DNA of 6,208 nt from CAYUNT01 sp964446285 (GTDB taxonomy: Bacteria; Sumerlaeota; Sumerlaeia; SLMS01; CAYUNT01), in assembly GCA_964446285.1 (NCBI GenBank), contig CAYUNT010000237.1, positions 1 to 6,208 on the forward strand, read 5' to 3'. The notes beneath the pieces are model-generated. The model saw only the letters and a program-made list of their open reading frames with translations, had not been told where the DNA came from and ran no database searches. A program made the translations under genes and the position numbers. Shown here piece after piece: positions 5,603 through 6,208 of this stretch (positions are counted from its first letter, which is position 1; every line of letters starts with the position of its first letter).

Positions 5603-6208
5603 TCAGCAAATTCGCGGCAATTGTTCGCCGCTGAGCATGTCGAGGATTCGCGCCGCGCCGATTGCGCTGCGCATCCGCACCATGCCTTCTCCACGTGCTG
5701 TTCCCTGTGCGCCTGCCGCCTCGACGCGCCCGATGATCGCCGCGCCCGCGCCGAGTGGATGCCCGCGCAAGGCCGCCAGCGCCCGATCCGCGTCCGCCTC
5801 CGGCACAAACGCCACAAACCGCCCTTCATTTGCCACATACAGCGGGTCCAGCCCCAGAATCTCGCACGCGCCCCGCACTTGTTCGCCGACGCCGATGGTG
5901 CGCTCGTCGATCCGCACATCCGCCCGCGCCGATCGCGCAATCTCAACAAGCGTCGTTGCCAGCCCGCCGCGCGTGCAATCGCGCAGGCAATGCACATCCG
6001 CCCCGCTCGCGAACAGCGCCTCGACGATCCCCCCGGCTCCCCCGAGCGGCGCGCAATCGCTTTCCACCGTCGTTTCAAATTCCAGCCCCTCGCGTGCCGC
6101 CATGATCGCGATCCCGTGGCGGCCAACGTCGCCATTCACCAAAATCGCATCGCCCGCCCGCACCCGCCCGGGCCGACATCTGCGCGCAGCTCCACCTGAA
6201 GGACCCCG
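5603..6208 (-). CDS. hypE: Hydrogenase maturation protein HypE, C-terminal part, with an apparent frameshift near the window edge
   Basis: HypE is a PurM/AIR-synthase-fold ATPase that dehydrates the carbamoyl group on its C-terminal cysteine to a thiocyanate, supplying CN ligands for the [NiFe]-hydrogenase iron centre. From position 6163 down, 186 residues match the C-terminal half. They include GDVGRHGIAIMAAREGLEF, SDCAPL, HCLRDCTRGGLATTLVEIA, ACEILGLDPLYVANEG, HPLGAGAAIIG, RILDM and the diagnostic QLPRIC end, whose final Cys is the modified residue (codon 5608-5606). The usual RD-P/A-TRGG reads RDCTRGG here. Upstream of about 6170 this frame stops looking like HypE, while a different frame reads GVLQVELRADVGPG, as expected just before RVRAGD. 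One base missing in the GC-rich run at about 6161-6171 would join them. The N-terminal ATP-binding half lies outside. Other hyp genes and hydrogenase subunits would be expected further along, but none is in the window. Confidence 0.93.
   Translation of the reverse strand, partial: RGPSGGAARRCRPGRVRAGDAILVNGDVGRHGIAIMAAREGLEFETTVESDCAPLGGAGGIVEALFASGADVHCLRDCTRGGLATTLVEIARSARADVRIDERTIGVGEQVRGACEILGLDPLYVANEGRFVAFVPEADADRALAALRGHPLGAGAAIIGRVEAAGAQGTARGEGMVRMRSAIGAARILDMLSGEQLPRIC

Noticed and set aside
5532..5609. N-terminal extension of the aldo/keto reductase from an ATG at 5609
   Set aside because: The added 26 residues are translated repeat, overlap the hypE stop, and precede the family-typical MKHTQLGKRG start that has its own ribosome site.

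Overview
The window is about 6.2 kb of GC-rich bacterial DNA. It carries five protein genes, two of them cut by the window edges, and several short repeat elements that sit at the gene junctions. The secreted cell-wall peptidase, the exported hydrolase-like protein and the [NiFe]-hydrogenase maturation gene hypE suggest a free-living bacterium with hydrogenase capacity. Short tandem and inverted repeats of the CACCGCAGAGACGCAGA and CACGAAGGCACACGAAGG kind are, from general memory, common in uncultured environmental lineages such as Planctomycetes, Verrucomicrobia, Lentisphaerae or Omnitrophica-like groups. I cannot place the organism further from this sequence.

Left part, plus strand. Positions 2-700 hold the C-terminal part of an M23 (LytM-type) zinc metallopeptidase, preceded by a Ser/Ala/Pro-rich linker. 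A 379-base gap follows, with an inverted repeat built from GCAGAGACGCAGA-like units and a plausible sigma-70-type promoter. Then comes an integral membrane protein of the UPF0104 / lysylphosphatidylglycerol synthase TM (flippase-like) family at 1080-2399. After 84 bases, a large exported protein (2484-4409) is made of two copies of the same alpha/beta-hydrolase-like module. A heptanucleotide repeat array lies inside its coding sequence, just after the signal peptide.

Right part, minus strand. A long imperfect palindrome (about 4415-4563) separates the convergent genes. Beyond it is an aldo/keto reductase (start best placed at 5531, stop at 4566). Its upstream neighbour is the C-terminal part of hypE, ending in the characteristic Pro-Arg-Ile-Cys tail. 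Near the window edge the hypE reading frame appears broken by one missing base.

The genes do not form an obvious single pathway. The three plus-strand genes share an envelope or export theme (peptidoglycan hydrolysis, a lipid-associated membrane protein, a secreted hydrolase-like protein). The two minus-strand genes are metabolic. The most distinctive aspects are the duplicated hydrolase-like protein of unknown function and the four different repeat families in 6 kb. Each family occupies a gene boundary or the very start of a gene, and two of them extend open reading frames or are translated.
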